64,000 bases of DNA from Branchiostoma floridae (Eukaryota > Chordata > Leptocardii > Amphioxiformes > Branchiostomatidae). Below the pieces are notes generated by a model. The model saw only the letters and a list, made by a program, of their open reading frames with translations, did not search any database and was not told the DNA's origin. Both the position numbers and the translations under genes were made by a program. Positions 11,391-23,384 of the stretch are shown here, in pieces. Numbering within the stretch: the first letter of the stretch is position 1; every line of letters starts with the position of its first letter. The stretch spans positions 31,278,269 to 31,342,268 of the forward strand of contig NC_049981.1 in assembly GCF_000003815.2 (NCBI RefSeq), in the 5' to 3' direction.

Positions 11391-11415
11391 TCACATCTCG
11401 TCCTCCCTTCCTTCT

Positions 11416-11435
11416 TCAGTTGTCGCAGGTGATAT
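11416..11435 (-). CDS. Gene 2 exon 6: last codons and stop
   Basis: The acceptor TTTGTCATACAG is followed by 20 nt that complete Asp and encode ITCDN, then TGA at 11418-11416. It restores the VYEIxxITC ending expected for the module and supplies its fifth cysteine. Short terminal exons are hard to prove, but phase and ending both fit. Confidence 0.6.
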
Positions 11436-14400
11436 CTGTATGACAAAGAAACCACAAATGCGTGAGGTATCGGCTATAAAAAATATCGGCATGTGGACCA
11501 AACCTTTTATCCCGTAGACGTGGTTGCTCCACGGCCCTCCCTCCCCACGATCGTTCACAATGATGCGTACGTGTACTACCAAAAGGCATACAAATGTTGC
11601 AAAAACAGACGAAGATCATTGAGCTAAATCCTTACATCTGCTTGGAGATTAGAAAAGCATCAGGACCATATACTGTAAATGCAGAAATGTTCGCGGTGGT
11701 TTTAAGTTCGCGGTGAAGTCGTCACCGCGAAAACCGCGAACATAAAACCATCGCCAACATTTTTTTCATTATAGTATATGAGACTGCAGTCAATGACGCT
11801 ACCGCGAAGTTAAAACCACCGCGAAAACTCCATTTTCCCACTACCGCGAAATTAAATCCCCGCGAACATAAATCCCTTTGTTACGCTACCTTTTATCTCG
11901 TACACGTTGTTGCTCCACGGCCCTCCCGCCCCGCCGATGTAGCACTGTGTGGAGGCTCCGTGCTTCCGGAAGTCGACGTTCCCGTCCGCCGATCCGCCGC
12001 ACCAGCCGCCGTTCTGCAACGCGAAGACCTTCAGTCCCATTGAGCGCGCCACGGTGTAGCACTTCTGGAAGGCGTTGTGGCGAGTGCTGTAGTGGCCGTC
12101 TAGGCGGGGGTCAATGTCCTCCAGTGTGGGGATGGCGCGACTAGCGGAGGTGTCCCTCCAACAACCCAGGCTCTCATACCCGGGTTCTGTGGGGCAAGGA
12201 ACAGTACTAAGAATCTTAAACTTTTCACCCAACACATGTACAAGGAAAGTTCGGCTTGTGTAACTTTGCTATTTCGCCCATTTCTACGGTTTTTAAGTTT
12301 CCAGGAACAACCAAAACGAACGGACTCGAATCATGCAGCAGCACTCACTATTATGTTTTTTTGTACAATGTATGTGGACAAATATGTGTATAGACTTATT
12401 AGATGTTAACTGTACCTCTGTTATATATTTTGTCTGACCCTTGCCTCTTCCCTCATTTCATCAATGAAAAGCGGTCTGCGGGCCGATTTGTGCTTTCATG
12501 AATAAACAAATGTTCAAACAAACAATATGTAGTGTGGAAAAGACTAGCTTAGTACTTTTATCGAAGTTCTAAAGTTCATGTTGAAGTCTCCCTACCGTCC
12601 TCACACGCGCCCTCCTGGTCCGGTTCGTCAGTAGCAGGCTGCAGATGTCCGGTTTCCCCAGCCTGCTGCTGATCACCAGGACGGGAGGACAGCTCCTCCC
12701 GCATTTCCAGCAGCTCTTCCTCCAAGATGATCATCTGGAGAGTGACGGAAAACATCGATAATCATTGATTGATTGATTATGTACCTGGTCTACTGCATGT
12801 AAGAGCGCCTCCTGCCAGGATTTAAGGGCTGGGTAGTCTGTGATTGAATATGTTGTATTTCATTAGTATCCATTTTATTTTAATGTCAGGGCGAGGGCTA
12901 CCACATGTTCCCCCATCCCTTCCACTTGAGTGGTGAATTTTAATAAACAAATAAACAGATTGATAACTTTTGTGGCTACACTGGCGGTGCTTCGCAGAGT
13001 CTAAAAGACGTTAAGCACCTTAAACTTAAAGAACCCATCACACTTATCGATAAGAAAGTGGTGTGAGTGAGAGGATCAAACCTTATCACAATGCGGTCTT
13101 TCTGACATACTGTACAAACTGGTGGCTGATTATGATTAGTGTCTTACGCCTTGAGACAGTTTGGTAGCAAAGCAAACAAATAAATAAATAAATAAATAAA
13201 CTTGGGTCTCGGTGATAATTTCACTGACAAATCGATGAAATGAAGATCAAATCTGCTGTAAAGATCTCAAGGCCTCTGATCTGAAGATATCTGAACAGTT
13301 ATTATCTTGTTATCATAAATGCTATCTGAAATCATTTACATGTGCTATCATTGTTATTTTGTGATTTGTTAACTTCAATTCATTATTTGTTAACTTGGAT
13401 GGGAGAGACCTAGAACAAGCCCCATGTTTTTTTTTCTCTCTCTTTAAAATGTGCGAATAAATAGAGTGTCAAAAAGCCAACTCGTCCTCTGGAACCCTTG
13501 GGGTTATGTTACAAAGTTCAGATCACCCAGACCTACCTTAGCCTCGACGCCTTTGAAGTGCCTCAAAGAAATTTCGACGTCCTTCAGTAACCTCTCGTGC
13601 CGCTCCGAGTCCACCACCAGCTGCTTCTGCTGCTTCAAGATTTCTAAAGAATGGGCAGATTGAAAAGATCGATCTATAAATTCGAGACGCAGAAAATTAT
13701 GCTATTTCTTTATTAACAGGCCATACCTTTACCTAGTCCCATCCTCATGTCTGAGGGTCGGGGGCTATGGTAGCATCCAGTATCAGCCTCCTCCCGACTC
13801 CCTTCTATCTCTGGCTCTGTGAGCGCACTCAGCCAGGGCCATACAACACCAATAATACATGTTAGTGTTGAACTAGTCTCTACCAGACTCCCGCCTGGCC
13901 TAATAGGGGACTTTGGCCAAGCTAGGAATAAAAGCCTAGTAGTAGTTCATTGGAGTGTACTTCTCGGCTATCTAACTCCTCTGGCGCGCGTGTTTTTATG
14001 TCTTATTTGGCCAATTTCTACTATTTTCCAGCGACCTGTGGAGCCTGGTAGTGATTACTGTTGAACATTTGCAGTGGAACCTTGTACTGCGCCTGTTCAG
14101 TCGGTGAAAGGACTTCTCAGAGTGTGCGAAAATCAGACCAGGAACAATAAAAGAAGAGACTTTGTTACTTTGAGAATGAAAACAAGTTTGTTGTGTACCA
14201 TGATTGTGTTTGAGCACCGAAGCAATAAATGAAATTAAGGCTGGTCACTGCGGTCAGGAAAAACAAATTACAAGTCGCATGCAGGTCGAAAAAAAGACAT
14301 AGAGGTTCCCGGCTTATATTAGGCCTGGGTCACAATTGCCAACCCGGCCCGGTCTGGTAGCTTTCGGAAACGAAAAATGTGATATAAAAGGCAACAAAAC

Positions 14401-15293
14401 TCACAAAACGTAAACAATATTGGTCATTGGCATAATCTGTGCATATTCCTTGGTAAGCACTTTTACTTTTTGTTTCCGTAAACATCCCGGCCGGGCCCGG
14501 TTTGGAAATATGACCAAAGCCTTAGGGTAACGTCACCTTTCTAAACCGGATCCCCGCCTGTCCGTTTTTGGAAACGAAAAATAGAAAGGCATACAGAATA
14601 ACGTACACAAATAAACCCACGACTATTCTCTTTATGTCTTGTGTACTTTGGTGTCTTTTATATCATACTTTTTGTTCCCGAGAGCTGCCCGGCCGAGCCC
14701 CGGTTTGGAAATGTGACGTAGGCCTTACCTTCATCATAAAATCTAGATAGCAAGTCTACGAAAACCTCGCCTTCCGCACTGGTGTTCCAGTGCTGATCAA
14801 TGGTAAAAACGGCCTCAGCACTGGTTTTACAGTGCTGAGTGGCCTTGTTCCAGTGCTGAAGCTTCCTCAGGACTGGAATTCCAGTGCTGAAATCTTGCTC
14901 AGCACTCGTTTTCCAGTGCTGAAGATGGCGTTTCCAGAGCGCGTTAACGATAGCACTGGAAGTCCAGTGCTGACGAGCATTCAGCGCTGAAGCCATCTTC
15001 AGCACTGAGTTCCAGTGCCGAAAAAGGAGGGCGAGGCTTTCGTAGTTTGCTATCTGCAATCTAGATATGAATAAGGGGTGACGAAAGTTGTACAATTGAC
15101 TAATCAATAAAACGCACATAATTTTCATAAAGCGCAGCCAGAGAAAACGGAGTTCAGTTTATGGCAGGCATCTTGACTCACGTTTGATAACACTGTACAT
15201 GTCCAACTTGACGGGAGCCGGGGCCGCAGTGATGGCGTCTGGTGCGGGGTAGAGCCCAGCCGCCAGGAGGACAACCACGAACACAGCAACCAT
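11416..15293 (-). CDS. Secreted coiled-coil protein with C-terminal Cys-rich GCW module, 233 aa
   Basis: Exons in coding order: 15182-15293, 14729-14755, 13537-13643, 12596-12734, 11890-12186, 11416-11435, total 702 nt including TGA. The phases agree at every junction (1,1,0,1,1). Residues 1 to about 19 form a signal peptide. Residues 47-100 are Gln/Glu/Leu-rich and probably a coiled coil. About 130-233 is a Cys-rich module that starts LGCWRDT and has five cysteines in all, with NGGWC and GGPWSNNVYEI. The module resembles small extracellular GCW/WSC-like, probably carbohydrate-binding, domains that I associate with lancelet and cnidarian proteins; the family name is uncertain. A secreted, possibly oligomeric, lectin-like protein is the best guess. 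Confidence 0.78.
11501..11547 (-). pseudogene. Decayed partial copy of gene 2 exon 5
   Basis: On the minus strand this encodes GEGGPWSNHVYGIKG, nearly identical to the end of exon 5 (11890-11940), and it lies between exons 5 and 6. The sequence upstream of it no longer matches the module, so it looks like the remnant of a duplicated exon. Confidence 0.5.
11668..11878. mobile_element. TACTGTAAATGCA/TTCGCGG MITE, copy 1
   Basis: Runs from TACTGTAAATGCAG to CGCGAACATAAATCC. It is made of repeated, mutually inverted GTTCGCGGTGGTTTTAA and TTAAAACCACCGCG modules. Related copies are at 37750-37952, 44148-44341 and 47053-47241, with a fragment at 55915-55990. It directly abuts the 3' side of gene 2 exon 5. 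Confidence 0.65.
11890..12186 (-). CDS. Gene 2 exon 5: GCW Cys-rich module
   Basis: Encodes 98 codons (297 nt, phase 1 in and out; acceptor GCCCCACAG, donor GTAGCG). Landmarks are LGCWRDT, RAIPTLE, an RHNAFQKC helix, VFALQNGGWC, ASTQC and GGPWSNNVYEIK. The exon is distinctly GC-rich compared with its flanks. If the donor is not used, the frame reads about ten residues into a neighbouring MITE before a stop at 11852-11854, so the splice to exon 6 is the better model. Confidence 0.78.
12395..12530 (+). repeat. Retroelement 3'-end-like repeat
   Basis: Contains GAAAAGCGGTCTGCGGGCCG, then TGAATAAACAAA and an AAAC-rich tail, which looks like a LINE or SINE 3' end. A similar AATAAACAAATAAACA tail ends the segment at 12840-12960. 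No coding part is preserved. Confidence 0.4.
12596..12734 (-). CDS. Gene 2 exon 4: coiled-coil end and acidic linker
   Basis: Encodes MIILEEELLEMREELSSRPG and then a Gln/Glu/Pro-rich linker ending GACED. The acceptor is CTCTCCAG and the donor GTAGGG (139 nt, phase 0 in, 1 out). The linker leads into the Cys-rich module. Confidence 0.75.
13537..13643 (-). CDS. Gene 2 exon 3: coiled coil
   Basis: Encodes ILKQQKQLVVDSERHERLL and on to GVEAK, with hydrophobic residues at heptad-like spacing. The acceptor is TTCTTTAG and the donor GTAGGT (107 nt, phase 1 in, 0 out). Probably drives oligomer formation. Confidence 0.75.
13874..14052. mobile_element. MITE with CTACCAGACTCC ends
   Basis: Begins TCTCTACCAGACTCC and ends GGAGCCTGGTAG in inverse orientation, with GGCCAAGCTAGGAATAAAA inside. 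A related but longer arrangement occurs at 63126-63670. Confidence 0.5.
14729..14755 (-). CDS. Gene 2 exon 2: 27-nt cassette exon lying in an element arm
   Basis: The acceptor TTTCGTAG and donor GTAAGG enclose 27 nt that encode LLSRFYDE between split codons (phase 1 in and out). Skipping it keeps the frame, because exon 1 and exon 3 are also phase 1. Its acceptor, and most of the exon itself, match in inverse the sequence at 15030-15065, so it sits inside the arm of the palindromic element at 14735-15066. It may be an exonised or optional exon. Confidence 0.5.
14735..15066. mobile_element. Palindromic element with CCAGTGCTG array, in gene 2 intron 1
   Basis: The terminal inverted arms (CTACGAAAACCTCGCC at left, CTACGAAAGCCTCGCC in inverse at right) extend outward over ATCTAGA..TAGCAA. 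The interior is a run of alternating CAGCACTGG and CCAGTGCTG motifs, about ten hairpin pairs in 250 bases. It is non-coding. The left arm overlaps exon 2 of gene 2 and supplies its splice acceptor. Confidence 0.65.
15182..15293 (-). CDS. Gene 2 exon 1: signal peptide
   Basis: The ATG at 15293-15291 starts MVAVFVVVLLAAGLYPAP, a typical secretion signal with a hydrophobic core and small residues before the likely cleavage site. It is followed by an Ala/Pro-rich mature start and KLDMYSVIK. The donor GTGAGT follows one base of the next codon (112 nt, phase 1 out). Confidence 0.8.
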
Positions 15294-18200
15294 CGTGTCG
15301 ATCGGGTCCTGTTCCTGCGTCTTCTGAAGTCTTCTGTGTTTACCGGTGTTGCTTCCTAAAGTTACGCGGACTGAACCATTCTTTTGATTTTGTTATACCC
15401 CAATTAAAAGCGGGACTGAACAATTGACCTCAAAGCACAGGGTGGGGGAACGGAGTGTAGAAACTATAGAAAGGTAGAGAATCGTTTTTATAGAGGGGAC
15501 AAAGAATATCTATATAAGTAACATTGGGCCCCAAACTTGATATACTAGTAACGCAGACAGTCAGCGCGAATGGCATATCTTAACATTCTTTAACTTAAAA
15601 TATTCTACTTAAGGGCTGTGCGGCCTGTTAACATGCAACTGGGACGATGTCCATACGGTCGTTGTCGAAATGATTACATTCGAACAAGCTTAAGCGACAT
15701 ATGCATAATTACACTAGGTGACCTGTGCTTTTGTGTTCTCGTCAAAGAACTCCCAAAGTTGATTTCATGGTGGGCGCATTCACACACTCAAGTGGCAGAG
15801 TTAAAATGACACGAAATGAGGTTAACCCTATAGGGACAGACGGAAGTCATGTATGCGAATTTTAGACAGCTTCGCGCTCGGACTACATTCGAATGATTCG
15901 TGGAAGCCCGTGTGATACAACTTCATCAAGTACAAATATCACCCGGTACACCTGTATTGGACGTTATCCCTGGCCTGTATGACATTAAACCGGATATCAT
16001 GGAAGCTCATTTGTTTTGGTAGTTTTCATCGTGCATTTTCTTTCTTTCTTTCTTTATTGACGATGAGACAAGTCATTACAAGGGTCTGCCTAGGCAGCTA
16101 GGGCTGGTAGTGGCAGAACCTATAAAAATGTGGACTAACATACAAAGATTCATAGCAAAAAAACAACACAATATAATGCAATAAAATAAGCAGTAGCATA
16201 CTAAAAGATTGGAGTAGGTGGAAGGTTAGTGTACTATCATACTATGAGTGTAAAATTATGACAAGAGATGGGTTCTGCAACGGGTTTTGTTGTTGCATTT
16301 TGTGCAATGCTAAACTTTCTGAAGTGATTGGTCAACAATATTAACCCAACAACTGTACGAGGTGGGGCAATGATATATGAGGTAGGTACAGTGTATACAA
16401 AATGACGACATCCGGAGCTTTCCAATATTGTCTTAAAATTAACTTGTGTCTCCGCCTGTGTTGCACAGCCTGCAGTATGAAACCTCGTCACAAGTCGGCG
16501 CTTTTAATCCATCCTTGATTTGGTTTTGCTGGTACAGTTTGTATACTACAGAAACGTGAAGTATGGACAAGAACAAGACAAGTCAATGCTTCTTTAACTT
16601 CAATACCGTTTCTAGATAAACTACTAAGTATGTTAAATGCAAACACACCTGTAAATAACGCTGAAAGAATAATATTCCAGCAGATACTGAAGGGAAAACC
16701 TTAAGATTTTCCGACTGCCGTCCGAGGGAAAACAGAGCGGGGAAAAACGTTACGATATTCCTTCCTTATATCTGCTTGGATATTCCTAAAACTATATCCA
16801 ATACTCAAATAAAACAGGCAACGCAAGTCTCATAAAACATTTCTTGTATTTCGAGATAATGAATTTGAGTGATACCTCTCATATTCAGCAAGGGAGCCGT
16901 CCATTTTTTCTTCTTCATTGTTACAAATATTAAAATACGCCGGCTACATATATCACAACGGGACCACAAAGAGAACTACAAATACGTCATCTCCAAGCAG
17001 ATGTTGGGTATGAAAGATGGTACCGTTTTCTGACGACCAAGCAAGCTTCTCCGAAAGTCGTGCTCTGGAGTGACTATGAACTTAGTCCGATTGTTCTATT
17101 TTTTTACGAGTTTTCTTATTTCATTTTCCTTTTCTGTAATACACAAAAAGAGAGAAAGCATCCGTAGTGATTCTGCAAAACGAGGCTAGAGGTGAGGGTC
17201 TGTGAGAGAAGCATGGCCGTCAGATAAGGTGGAGAGCTTCCACCTCGCATCTGCTTGGAGATGAGGAAATACGGCGGTTTTTACAATGGGTTACTCCAGT
17301 TCGGGACATCACGTGACGTGGCAGCTGTTTCTTCTGGTTTGTCGCTACTTTGGCGGTGAAACGTACAACAGAGTAGAGGGAAAGAACTACAGCCTTGCTA
17401 CCTCATGCACTTATCAATGTAAACCCACAGGATCTGGGCAAGAGGGGAACTGAAAATTACAGAATAGAACAGTCTTGTAGGTGCATTGCAACATTGTGCT
17501 AGGATGGCCAGGATGAAACATGTTTAGACTGTATAACAGATTTTACCAAATAAGAAAGAACTTTTTTTTTCAAGATTATTTCTAGTCTTCACCAGGTATG
17601 TAGAATATTTTGACTCGCAGAACTTGGGTTGGAATAAACTCAGTTTTCTGATGTCACAGACAAGCTGTCAGTATGATGGCCAGATATATGTCACAGTCAC
17701 GGAAAGGTGTCGAGCTCATCCTGTTAGGTTTACATTGATAACTGCATCATCTTAACTTCTGCCCTGGAGCTTGCCAGAAACATCCAGGATTTCTTCTGCA
17801 CAAAATTCAAACTTTGCCGGTGAAGTGACGTCATCGTAAACTCAATGTTGTTTCCCAACTGATAAGTACACTCAGAAGGTTTGTGGAACATTTGTTCCAT
17901 AATTCTGTGCAGCCTGGTAAACGCTCATGGTGAAGTTACCGGGTCTCTTTTACCGTTTGAATCTGGAGTCTTTTTGAAATCACAGCACAGCTTGGAACCC
18001 TTGTTCATCCAAAGGTTGTTGGTTCAAATCCTGTCCAGGCGACAGTCACTGTGCACCTTTCTGAAGCCACCCGGTAGCTACAGCATGGACGGATATTAAG
18101 CCACATTCTACAGCCATCTTCAGAACCACTGAACCATCATTCATACACAACACCTCGCAGCCAAAACTCTGGTGAATCTGTGTGGCTTGTGTCAGGTAGG

Positions 18201-19519
18201 AGACAAAGTTGAGTTTACGACAAGACAGCCTCTCGCTAAGTTTTCTATCTCCAGTCATTGAATGTCGACTCTCATTCCACCAGGTACCTCAGATCAGCAC
18301 CTTAAAATAAACGTGCATCCGAAGAAATGCTGCGTCTGCAACCTCTGAGGACTGCACATGTCAGACATCCTGGTGTTTAAGACATTCCAGGGGAAGGCCT
18401 TGAAGAGACAATGTCTTTCTTGTGGCAGTCTTGGGGTATCTGGTGGAATTACAGGTGACGATGCCAGAGCTGAGTGGTTACATGTATTTGTTTCTCCTGC
18501 CATATCATACCACAATGTAGGCCAATTCACTGAGACTCCATAGGTGAAACATGTGAAAATGAGGTCAGGTTTACAGAGGAAAGTACAGTCTTGGACACAC
18601 CTCAGGTGGACACAGGAAGACAACTGCACAAACGCTGGATTTAACAAGGACTTTTCTCTCATCAATGTTATTCTTTCTCTCCCAAGAAACAGGTATCTGA
18701 CTTCGTGAGGCCCACTCTGGTTGCCGAATATCTCAAATGTAATACACAAAAGATTAATAACGAGTTTATACCAAATTATCCAATGCTGCACTGACACCAT
18801 GTGAAATACTACATATACAATGAGAACATCCGCCACATTAAAAGCTTCTTTCCCATTTGTCGAATTTTCATCATCGAACATACTATTTTGTATTTACAGA
18901 CCAATAGAACAACACTTTACATAATGTGCAGAATCTATCTGCATACAAGTGAATACAATGTCCTCCTCAAGTCATCACAAGTTTGAACCCATTTCTTACG
19001 ATTCACAAGGCTGCAGTACTCTTTGGGTCCTCCAGAGGGCACTGTTTGCCCATCCATCGGACCTCAGAATAGTCGTAAAAACTTCACGGGAGGAATATCA
19101 ACTGTACAAAGGATAAATAATGTTCACAATGGTGTATTTTTTAAGGTTCTTGTAGTTTTTTTTACCTTGAATAACATTTGCTGCACAGGTGGACAATTCA
19201 CCAATAAGATTGTTGCTACTAAACAATGTTTTCTACAAGTATGTCAGAGTCACAAGACTCACACATTTACACAAACCCTCACCCCTCTAACACAGTGGAC
19301 TCTCCCACTTGTAACATTTCATTTCATTGTTCCAGGGGAGGGGGGTTGTACCGTAAGACAGGATTAATTTTAAAGAAAACACCCGTTTTGCACAGCAGAT
19401 ATTAGCAAAGACCATCCTGAGGTATTCATTTTCTTTCAGTGTAATAAAAAGAAATGTTGAACAAATTTCAGGTCTACTGAAGTCAACATTCATCAGTATT
19501 TCATTTCAAATTCCAAACA

Positions 19520-19870
19520 AGTGTTGATTGGCTAGCTGAATTCATCTTCTGTAAAGCTGTCAGTACAGTCAAGTTGTCTAGGATACGATTGGTTGTCATA
19601 ATGTAACCGGAAGTTCTGATTGGTCAGAACTTTCACTTGTGCTTGGATTTGATTGGTTAATGTACTGCAGCCAAAAGTCTTATTCAGTTTAGCAACTTTT
19701 CCAAATGCTTGGATCTGATTGGATGGTTTACATGGGCCTTGGCATCTGATTGGTCAACACCTTTCTTTCCTATGCTTGGATCTGATTGGCAAGTGGCCAA
19801 CAGTCATAGGTCCTGATTGGTCAGCACCTTTTATTTTTCCTATGCTTGGATCTGATTGGCTAGCGTGAAT
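19520..19870 (-). repeat. Diverged tandem repeat carrying nine inverted CCAAT boxes
   Basis: Nine GATTGG motifs at roughly 30-65 base spacing, mostly within a TGCTTGGATCTGATTGG-type unit. On the minus strand (the PTEN sense strand) each reads CCAATC. A second cluster at 20960-21220 has a mix of CCAAT and ATTGG. They could be NF-Y sites, RNA elements in the PTEN 3' UTR, or simply a decayed satellite. Confidence 0.5.
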
Positions 19871-22800
19871 ATGTCATGACTGGCTGGTTAGTTGGTTGGT
19901 TGGTTGATAAGAAATACGGTATTACAATGTGGCCTGGAAAATGTAGCACCAATGTGGGGAGTGTACTTTCTTCCACTTTCTCCGACAGAGTTCCGGCCAT
20001 GCAACATAACTTCTTGTCGTCTATTATTTGTTATTGGGTGATGAGACCATGGCTTGGGTACAAACAGCAGATAGTAAAATCTGAACAAGTGACCACCTGT
20101 AAGTGAGGACCTTTTATCCAAAGTTTGGAGGTTCCTTACTAAAAAAATCTTTCCCAATGACACAAGCAATAAGAATCCTGTCTATGATAATCACATAGAC
20201 GAGATCTTATTGGTCCTGAGTGGTCTTCAAGAGCAGTTTTGACTTAAGATATATTTTGTACAAAGAAATATCTGTTCAAGGAAACTTTTAGTGACACAGT
20301 CACTTCAAAAATGCTTGATGTCCTGAAAAAAGTCCATGTATCAAGCTTAGACAAATCAAAACAAGGGACAAAGATACCAATATGTCAACATAAGAAACTT
20401 TTGGTGCTTCTCCCTGCAATGACAACAGACTTTTGGTTGATTTCCAGCTACAACATCTAAAGATGCACAAAACAGTATACAAAAAAGTCCACAAGTTTAT
20501 GGTTACAATAGGAAAAAAATTGAAAAAGAGAGACTTCTTTAAAAATGACACTTGAAGTTCACATTTAAAACAGCACTTCCGAGCCACAATCTCACCACCA
20601 ACTATTCTCAAGCTGTAGAACATGGGTTCTCCCCTGCCCCCCTCCCCCCTCCTTTTGGTGTCTGATTTTTGTCTAATATCTGCTGTGTGAAAGGTTAAGG
20701 GATCACTGTACATGCAGGGGGAGGGGGGGACAACTACCGCATGCCCGTTAGTCACTACGCAACGGCCCGCTACACCGCTAAAGATACGTCACCCGCTGGC
20801 CATCTGAAACACAGGGACAAGAGAGAAAAAAGAGATTCAGTCAAGGTATGGTATACAAAGAGTGTTACGGTTTAAGTTTTTTGTTGTTGTTGTTGTTGTT
20901 TGCTTTGTGGTGAAAACTGCAGCAAGAGGTGGAAAAACAAAAAGCTGCAGGATGCGCCGCTGGTGGATAGCCAATCAGCATGCTGCTTGCAACATAACAC
21001 GACCAATGAAATGCTTGGTTCAGAACAGCCAATCAGCATGCTTACAGACATGAACCAATGAGGTGCCTGGGATGGTGAAGGGTGGTTAGTGATTGGTTAT
21101 GATGAAAAGGGTGATGACATCACATGACTGGTGATTGGCCAGATGGTGACAGTACAGCTTGAATGAACCAATGAACAGTCAGCTCTCTCCTTCAAACTTG
21201 TAGCTCCAGCCAATCACGTGAAATGTACTCTATAAATGCTGAAACATTGCTTGTGTACATGTATATCAAGTTATTGTCTGATTACAATTCTGCCTACCTA
21301 TACGATGTAACAAAACTGCCAGTTGTATACAGTGTGTGTAAGCTCAAAACTGTTCAGCTCTGAAATAAAGCAAAGTCCTATGATGTGCTTGCTAGGATGT
21401 AAAAGCATGTATTATCATATAATCAGCTTTGAAAGCCCTCTCTGTTTACACTCCAAGGGTATTGTCACAAAGCAGACCAGTGCAGGAATGTAGCTTGAGC
21501 TTGTATGCAGCAATGACTAACATATCCTGGTACATGATTCTTGTTTGTTGTTTTACAGCAACTCAGTGGCACAACTTAAGCAAGGAAAAGTGTCCAGTCT
21601 TGACATCCAAATGGTAAGACGACAGAGAGGAGGTAAACTCCTTGTTTGTATTCTTTAAGTCATGGACAAGGGCCTGGGAAAGGTTTCAGTTTTGTAATAT
21701 TCCAAGCAAAATGTGTAAAGCAGATGTCTGTGGCGATACTTTGCCACATCAGGGCTTTGAAAACATTTTAAAAGTTGAATAAAAAAAAGTTGACCTGGAC
21801 AACAAAGCTAAATTTGCATCAGCTACATACATGTAGCTGCTGATGCTAGAATTCGTTAAAACTCTGACAGAGGCCTTTGAAAACTGGATGACAGGCAGCA
21901 CACTTTTCCGTAGGATATAACAAATATCTACAGCTGTAGGCAAGGATGTCCCAAACATGGAGTAACCCTGTTAATGTGGCGTAATCGTCTCACCAAAGTA
22001 ATATCTACTGTACAGTACAGACCTGCAGTGTGAGGCCAAACCAATTTAATCTCCTGGTTTCCTGACTTTAAAAAAAAATGTCCCAAGACCAAGGAAACAA
22101 AAAGGTGTGGCCTATGCTCCAGGAATGCAGGTGCACTACTGTAAAGCTATGCTATAGACTCCGATTCTGTTCATGTATTTTACGACTAGTTTTCATGGCC
22201 AACTGACCAGAACAGTAGCACAAGTCAAATCTATCATATGAAACAAGTTCTGGACTATTTACAAAAGTTCTGACAACTTAAGCAAAGGACACTTATTTGT
22301 GGACATTCTTACATAGAGTTTGCAACCAAATTTTAGGGAAGGTCTAACTTAATGTTCACTTTCTACAGATGTTTTTTCTCTACAGGGATAAAAAAAGGAC
22401 CTTTGGCCATAAACATCACTTTGCCTAAAATATTTTAGGCTTCAAGCCAAAGTTAGTACTTAGGTGGAAGCAGACTGAATTTGCCATACTATATGCTCAG
22501 ATTTTTCCTATAACCTCACAAGTTCCAAAGTTTTACCACAATTATTACTGGCACCAAACAACTTTCTTTCTGTTGGGATGGGGAGTTAGAGGGTAACGTT
22601 TGATTCTGTTCCATAATTTCTACATAGTGTATCAAAGTAGCTCAATCAATAATCATGACTGCCAGATAGAAAACATTTTTGCCCCTGTACAAAACAAACA
22701 TTTTGAAAGTTATCTTTTAAGTTTTATCCATAGACGCATCTTACAAGTATAACGATCGACAGAACACAAACATAACACTGACAAACAGACCAGGTGCTGA

Positions 22801-23384
22801 GAATGCGAAGACCTTGGTTTTCAAATGTGGCTTTGACACAACGAGTCTCTCCATTTTTCTGCTCCTAAAAACAGCAGATACGTCTTATAATCTACCTCCC
22901 GCCAACACTAACCAGATTTTCCACAACTGGCAACGGAAAACAATTTGCCATAACTCCGAATTTTACACCTGCGCAATACGAACAGGACATCTTTTGCTGT
23001 CTTCAATTCCTTAGTCAGATTTAGTGTTGGTTTATACTACATTTTTCAGTCCAATTGATATGTAGTGCACTGATCAGGGATCACACACTGGCAGTGAACA
23101 ATGTGTTCTTGTTTCATCAAGTATCATAAACCTGCATGCTACATAACAGAAGTCCCTAAGGCCGCACCAATTCTATTTGCTGGTTCTCGGATATCAAAAC
23201 ATTGAAAAATGAGAATGAAATATCATTGTGAAAACTTGACTGTGCTTTGGTACACACAGTTTCAAGATGCGAGTTTCCTCCCAGCCTTCTATTTTATCTT
23301 GTTCACCTGCTCAATTTTACATTCAGATGTAAAAGAACAAAGGAAATAATTAGTATGGCCTGAAATGAGGAAAAATCATATGCT

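Larger units (their letters stand above)
8290..11415. other. Spacer between gene 1 start and gene 2 stop
   Basis: Should contain the gene 1 promoter and 5' UTR (just above 8289) and the gene 2 3' UTR (below 11416). No other exon with splice sites and a recognisable protein was found. It holds the MITE at 9756-9953, a dispersed repeat near 10265-10325 (TCACCGAAACGTCGG, then AATAAAGCACTGG), and a G-run region from 11020 whose base quality looks poor. Confidence 0.5.

Noticed and set aside
18294-18881. 195-codon frame on the minus strand
   Set aside because: Cys- and hydrophobic-rich with no domain, no splice support and no start context. Probably chance within the likely PTEN 3' UTR or spacer.
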